NCBI GenBank assembly: GCA_905193155.1
Contig: CAJJNQ010000016.1
Span: 1 to 53,635, forward strand
Source of the DNA: an uncultured Christensenella sp.
GTDB taxonomy: Bacteria > Bacillota > Clostridia > Christensenellales > UBA1750
Reading direction: 5' to 3'
DNA: 53,635 nucleotides
The notes under the pieces are model-generated. The model did not search any database, was not told where the DNA came from, and saw only the letters and a program-made list of their open reading frames with translations. Below, one piece after another: positions 50,442 through 53,635 of the stretch. A program made the translations under genes and the position numbers. How positions within the stretch are numbered: the first letter of the stretch is position 1; every line of letters starts with the position of its first letter.

Positions 50442-51725
50442 TTACAGGATCAGCGCTTCTGCGGCATTCCAGGCTTTTTGTGCGGCTTTCTGCGCATCTG
50501 CGGCGCAGGCAGCCAGGTCGCACCGGCGATAGGAAAGCGGTTTGCCCCGCGCCACACGCCCGACGATGTCCGCGCTTTGCCCGGCATACACCCATTCAAT
50601 GAGCGGATAATTATGCGGTCCGAAACAGGAGGGATCGATCAGCAGCAGGTCTGCGGAGAAGCCCGGCTCGATGCGGCCGATCTCCATGTGCAGCCCCTGC
50701 GCGCCCGCGATCGTCGCGGCGTAGAACGCATCCGAGGCCTGGAACTGGGAAGCGTTGGTCTCCAGCTTGCCGCCGAAGGCCGCCTGCCTCATCTCGTCCA
50801 GCATCGACAGACCGAAATACCCGGTGGACAGGCAGGTGTTGATGTCCTGCCGCAGGTTTGTCACGATGGGGAAGGGCAGGCCGTCCTGCATCGCCGTCAC
50901 CGCCGAGATCGACACCGTGCTGCCCGCCGTGCGCAGGCGCTCGCGGTCGAAAAAGTCCGTGTCATACCCGCCGACCACCAGCGTTTTCTCCCGGAGCAAA
51001 CCTTCCCTGTCCAGTTTGCCCAGCGGCGATACGCCGTGCGTCATGCGGCAGAACTGCTTTTCATATTCGCAGTAGGCGGCGCGCACGGGCAGCAGCCCTT
51101 CGGCCTTCCGCGCGGCGGCATACATTGCGTCCGAGGTCGTTTCAACCGAATAGAGCGCCTCGCCCGCGTAAAATTCCCCGCCGGAAAGTCCGGGATTTAA
51201 GTATTTTCCGCTGTGCTCCGCAGCCGGGTAGCCGTTTGCCGTGCGCTCCGGATACACCAGCGCGCGCAGCCCCAGCTTTTCAGCTTCCTCTGCGACAAAG
51301 GACGCGAAGGCGGGGTGCGAAAGGTCGAGTGCGGTGGTCACGCCGGAGTCCAGCAGGCGCATCAGCCCCCACTTGACGATGGCGCGCTTTTCGGCGTCGT
51401 TCAGCGTTTCCGCCGCGATGTCGGTCAGCGGCAGCACGCGGCCGTGGATCATGCTGCCCTGCCAGCGCGCGCGGGAGTAATCCGGGATCAGCCCGCTGCA
51501 CAGCACCGCGCCGGCGATCGACGAGCCCGCGTCCACCAAGCCAGGCATCACCCACAGGTTCTTTGCATCGATCACCTGGGCGGAGGCGTCGGAGATTTCC
51601 TCCCTGATGTCGAGAAATTTGCCGTCCTCGATCAGGATATCGGCGTATTTCATCTTGATGGAGTGGTAACCCTCGTGGATGAAGGTGATGACCAATCCGT
51701 TTTTGATCAGCAGTTTTTCGCTCAT
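50442..51725 (-). CDS. Amidohydrolase-fold protein lacking the usual metal ligands
   Basis: The 427-residue protein has the frame of ATZ/TRZ-type amidohydrolases: an N-terminal beta-sandwich (KLLIKNGLVITF ... ILIEDGKFLDI), the barrel entry VMPGLVDAG, and the C-terminal GLHMEIGRIEPGFSADLLLIDPS. The HxH that should follow PGLV is DAGSSIAG (64-72), and I do not find the later histidines or the metal-binding aspartate in their usual settings. It therefore may not be a hydrolase of the standard kind. The ATG overlaps the aldo/keto reductase stop in ATGA, so it is the last gene of a three-gene operon. No clear terminator follows, and the importer promoter is close downstream. Confidence 0.7.
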   Translation of the reverse strand: MSEKLLIKNGLVITFIHEGYHSIKMKYADILIEDGKFLDIREEISDASAQVIDAKNLWVMPGLVDAGSSIAGAVLCSGLIPDYSRARWQGSMIHGRVLPLTDIAAETLNDAEKRAIVKWGLMRLLDSGVTTALDLSHPAFASFVAEEAEKLGLRALVYPERTANGYPAAEHSGKYLNPGLSGGEFYAGEALYSVETTSDAMYAAARKAEGLLPVRAAYCEYEKQFCRMTHGVSPLGKLDREGLLREKTLVVGGYDTDFFDRERLRTAGSTVSISAVTAMQDGLPFPIVTNLRQDINTCLSTGYFGLSMLDEMRQAAFGGKLETNASQFQASDAFYAATIAGAQGLHMEIGRIEPGFSADLLLIDPSCFGPHNYPLIEWVYAGQSADIVGRVARGKPLSYRRCDLAACAADAQKAAQKAWNAAEALIL

Positions 51726-52495
51726 GCGCGCACCTCCCCGTCGTACAGGCCGTTGAGGATCGTCAGGTTCTCGCGGGCTTCGGAAAGATTGGCCACGCCC
51801 AGGTTGTACACGTCGATGAAATCCCTGCGCGCGAAGGCCCAGCGCAGCGCGCCGGGGATATCGTAGGTCAGCTCGCCCTTGCCCAGCACCTTGATGACGT
51901 AAACGCCCTTGCCATTGTCATGCGCCTTGCGCAGCGCCGCTTCCATGTCGCCCAGCGTTCCCTCTTCAATGCGGGAGCCTTCGCGGTTGAACGGCGCGCA
52001 GACGATCTGGATCTCCGGAATGTCCGCCGCGGCGGAGATCACCGGCGCGCAGTGCGTGGACAGGCCGACCGCACGGATATAGCCTTTTTTTTGCATCTCC
52101 AAGATGTATTGGAAGGCGGGCATTTTCTTGTCCAGCGTGCCCGCGGCGACCTCGTGCAGCAGGAAGATGTCCAGATACGGCGTGTCCAGCTCGCGCAGCG
52201 TGCGCATCAGGTCGTATTCCGCCTCCTCGCGGCTGCGGCCGTAGGTCTTGGAGGTGATGACGATTTCCTCGCGATTGAATTGCTTGAGCCCCGCCGCCAC
52301 CTGCGTGTGGCTGCCGTAGGCGTTATCCGTATCCCAGAAGTTGATGCCGTGCAGCCGCGCGGCGTTGGCCAATATGTTCCCGCCGAACTCCGGCACGGAG
52401 CGGTTGATGTGCTCGGTGCCGAAGCAGACCTGGGAAGCCGTCACGGGGCCGAGCTTGACCTGGCGCGCGCGGACGGGATTGCGTTCGATGAGCAT
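51722..52495 (-). CDS. Aldo/keto reductase
   Basis: The 257-residue protein has the AKR tetrad D55, Y60, K83 and H114 (WDTDNAYGS, ITSKTY, FLLHEV). It is at the short end of the family (usually 270-330 residues), and no obvious NADPH-binding C-terminal RSxxxxR motif is seen. It reduces a carbonyl or oxidises an alcohol in the cytoplasm; the substrate is not readable. Its gene is in the middle of an operon, 24 bp after a creatininase-family gene and overlapping a degenerate amidohydrolase gene. Confidence 0.85.
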   Translation of the reverse strand: MLIERNPVRARQVKLGPVTASQVCFGTEHINRSVPEFGGNILANAARLHGINFWDTDNAYGSHTQVAAGLKQFNREEIVITSKTYGRSREEAEYDLMRTLRELDTPYLDIFLLHEVAAGTLDKKMPAFQYILEMQKKGYIRAVGLSTHCAPVISAAADIPEIQIVCAPFNREGSRIEEGTLGDMEAALRKAHDNGKGVYVIKVLGKGELTYDIPGALRWAFARRDFIDVYNLGVANLSEARENLTILNGLYDGEVRA

Positions 52496-52519
52496 GATGT
52501 CCTCCCTGTCAAGGCTTGG

Positions 52520-53335
52520 TCAGCCGATGTACTTGATCACCACGTCGGAAATCCAGTCGGCGTAAAGGTCGAAGCACTTTTCACCCGCCTCAATTGTCGC
52601 ATCCGCGGGGTCGCCGACATAGCCGGGGCACTGCGCCGTGCCGGTGGGCGCGTAGACCGCCACCGCGCCGCCGTAATACCCCAGACCGTCCATCTTGTAG
52701 TGCTTGTCGCTTTCGGGCGGATACCAGGAGGGCAGGTCGTTCAGGTTCACCAGGTTCGGCACTGCCACCATCGTGCAGCTCGTCTCGTCCTCGCCGCCGT
52801 GGCCCTGATGTTCCGGGTTCTTCAGGAACTTCGGCCATTCGTCGTTCATCGGGGGAATCCAGTTGCAGACGATGGCGGTCAGGCCGTATTCTTCGTAAAG
52901 ATCCTTTGCCGCCACGTTCATGCTGGCGAGGTTTTCGGCATGGCTGACGCAGAACACGAAGCGCTTGAAGCCGGATTTGGAGAGGGAGACGCAGATTTCC
53001 TCCGTCATGCGGATCAGCGTCTTCTGGCTGATGTAGCCGTTGCCGAAGTTCTCGGTGCGCTCAAACTGGTTGGTCTGCACGCCCAGAGGGAACGCAAAGC
53101 CCGGCACGGCCTCCATGCCCTTTTTTTCAAGGTACTGCGCCACGCGGCGCACCAGCACATTGCCTTGGAAGGTGTCGCAGCCCAGCGGCAGATGCTTGCC
53201 GTGGTTTTCCAGCGCGCCGAAGGAAAAGACGATGGTATCGCAGGTCTCGAGCTTTTTTTCCAGCTCCGCCGCGGTCAGCTCCGTGATGTTTTTCGGCCCG
53301 CGGACCTCGTAAAGCAGTTCTTCATCCTGATACAT
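52520..53335 (-). CDS. Creatininase-family amidohydrolase
   Basis: The 271-residue protein has the metal site of the creatininase family: E43 and H45 in GALENHGKHLPLG, D54 in GCDT, H132 and E134 in VSHAEN, and HGGEDETS (179-186) in place of HAGEWETS. Family members act on creatinine, formamidopyrimidines (ArfB) or mycofactocin precursors (MftE), so the chemistry is hydrolysis of a cyclic or peptide amide. The ATG at 53335 follows AAGGAG by 9 bases. As first gene of the operon it has an A/T-rich upstream stretch, but no clean promoter was found. Confidence 0.85.
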   Translation of the reverse strand: MYQDEELLYEVRGPKNITELTAAELEKKLETCDTIVFSFGALENHGKHLPLGCDTFQGNVLVRRVAQYLEKKGMEAVPGFAFPLGVQTNQFERTENFGNGYISQKTLIRMTEEICVSLSKSGFKRFVFCVSHAENLASMNVAAKDLYEEYGLTAIVCNWIPPMNDEWPKFLKNPEHQGHGGEDETSCTMVAVPNLVNLNDLPSWYPPESDKHYKMDGLGYYGGAVAVYAPTGTAQCPGYVGDPADATIEAGEKCFDLYADWISDVVIKYIG

Positions 53336-53469
53336 GGTTGGTTTCTCCTTATAAATAGATGATGTTGTGTGGATCATGGGCTCCGTCTGAAAGGGGAGGC
53401 ATTGGGTGCGCGCTCTTTGGGTAGGAGCCGTCATAGTGGGTGAGGGGGTGCTTAGGCTCCCCTATGTAA

Positions 53470-53501
53470 GGGGAGCTGGCGCGCAGCGCCTGAGGGGTTG
53501 C
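53470..53501 (-). repeat. Palindromic intergenic repeat, family C, copy 2
   Basis: On the minus strand: CAACCCCTCAG, a hairpin (GCGCT / GCGC), then AGCTCCCC. It matches 51-87 on the plus strand, with a different stem. Confidence 0.55.
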
Positions 53502-53513
53502 GGCTCGCGAAAC

Positions 53514-53564
53514 CCCACCCTTCCGTCTCGGCTGCGCCGAGCCACCTCCCCTCGAAGGAGAGGC
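53514..53564. repeat. GC-rich palindromic repeat, family A, copy 2
   Basis: CCCACCCTTCCGTC, the hairpin CTCGGCTGCGCCGAG, then CCACCTCCCCTCGAAGGAGAGGC. The same plan is at 17138-17195. Confidence 0.65.
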
Positions 53565-53635
53565 ATTGGGTGCGCGCTCCTTGGGTAGGAGCCGTCATAG
53601 TGGGTGAGGGGGTGCTTAGGCTCCCCTATGTAAGG

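Larger units (their letters stand above)
53396..53635. repeat. 76-bp direct repeat, two copies (period 164 bp)
   Basis: 53396-53471 and 53560-53635 are the same 76 bases with a single difference (CTCTTTGGG against CTCCTTGGG). The second copy runs into the window edge, so the array may continue. Between them lie family A and C palindromes (53470-53501 and 53514-53564). No gene is visible in 53336-53635. Confidence 0.85.

Noticed and set aside
53396..53635. CRISPR array at the right edge
   Set aside because: The repeated unit is 76 bp with only two copies and palindromic intergenic repeats between them; there are no cas genes.

Overview
The window reads as a chromosomal segment of a GC-rich, low-oxygen Gram-positive bacterium of the class Clostridia, probably a gut lineage. 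The evidence is sigma-A promoters of the TTGACA-17-TATAAT type, two T-box riboswitches, strong AGGAGG ribosome sites, lipoprotein signal peptides, a TPR-containing XRE regulator, diaminopimelate dehydrogenase, a PurF with a propeptide and Fe-S cysteines, and GC-rich palindromic intergenic repeats. No phage, plasmid, insertion sequence or CRISPR array is visible. I cannot name the genus.

Layout. 1-261 is gene-free and full of hairpins. 262-2042 (-) is a glycolipid pair (PlsY-like acyltransferase and MGDG-synthase-like glycosyltransferase). 2228-4296 (-) is a medium-chain-type acyl-CoA synthetase behind its own promoter and a T-box whose specifier reads GUA (valine). 4343-5823 (+) is a CNNM/CorC-like transporter behind a structured leader of unknown class. 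6037-6258 (-) holds elongator and initiator tRNA-Met. 6355-9587 (+) carries an M29 aminopeptidase, lysA, a small lipoprotein and a glutaredoxin-like protein. 9656-11567 (-) is a mannonate (glucuronate) catabolic pair. 11699-14226 (+) is ppa, a lipoprotein and pepT. 14292-15281 (-) is ddh. 15532-20212 (+) is prfC, typA and an epimerase-like gene.

20341-22798 (-) is an MFS exporter with an RNPP-like regulator. 22928-26314 (-) is a tryptophan-type ABC transporter (trpXYZ) behind a T-box with specifier UGG. 26416-29699 (-) is a Tet(M)-like ribosomal GTPase and dnaB. 29816-31402 (-) is an MBL-fold hydrolase and a membrane protein. 31575-32567 (+) is an orphan solute-binding lipoprotein. 32908-34444 (-) is a lipoprotein and a GH43-like enzyme.

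34587-45841 (-) is a nine-gene purine operon, in transcription order purE-C-F-M-N-(PurO-type IMP cyclohydrolase)-(stand-alone AICAR transformylase)-purD-purL, with many overlapping genes. purB is transcribed divergently from its own promoter. Together they cover PRPP to AMP precursors except the purK and purA/guaAB steps, which are not in the window. 47850-50305 (-) is a polar amino-acid ABC importer. 50442-53335 (-) is a three-gene operon of a creatininase-family protein, an aldo/keto reductase and an amidohydrolase-fold protein that lacks the usual metal ligands. 53336-53635 is repeat DNA.

Best leads for new biology: the valine T-box on an acyl-CoA synthetase, the unexplained leader RNA at 4372-4566, the creatininase/AKR/degenerate amidohydrolase operon, and the RNPP-like regulator next to an exporter. 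All calls come from reading the sequence; no database search was run.
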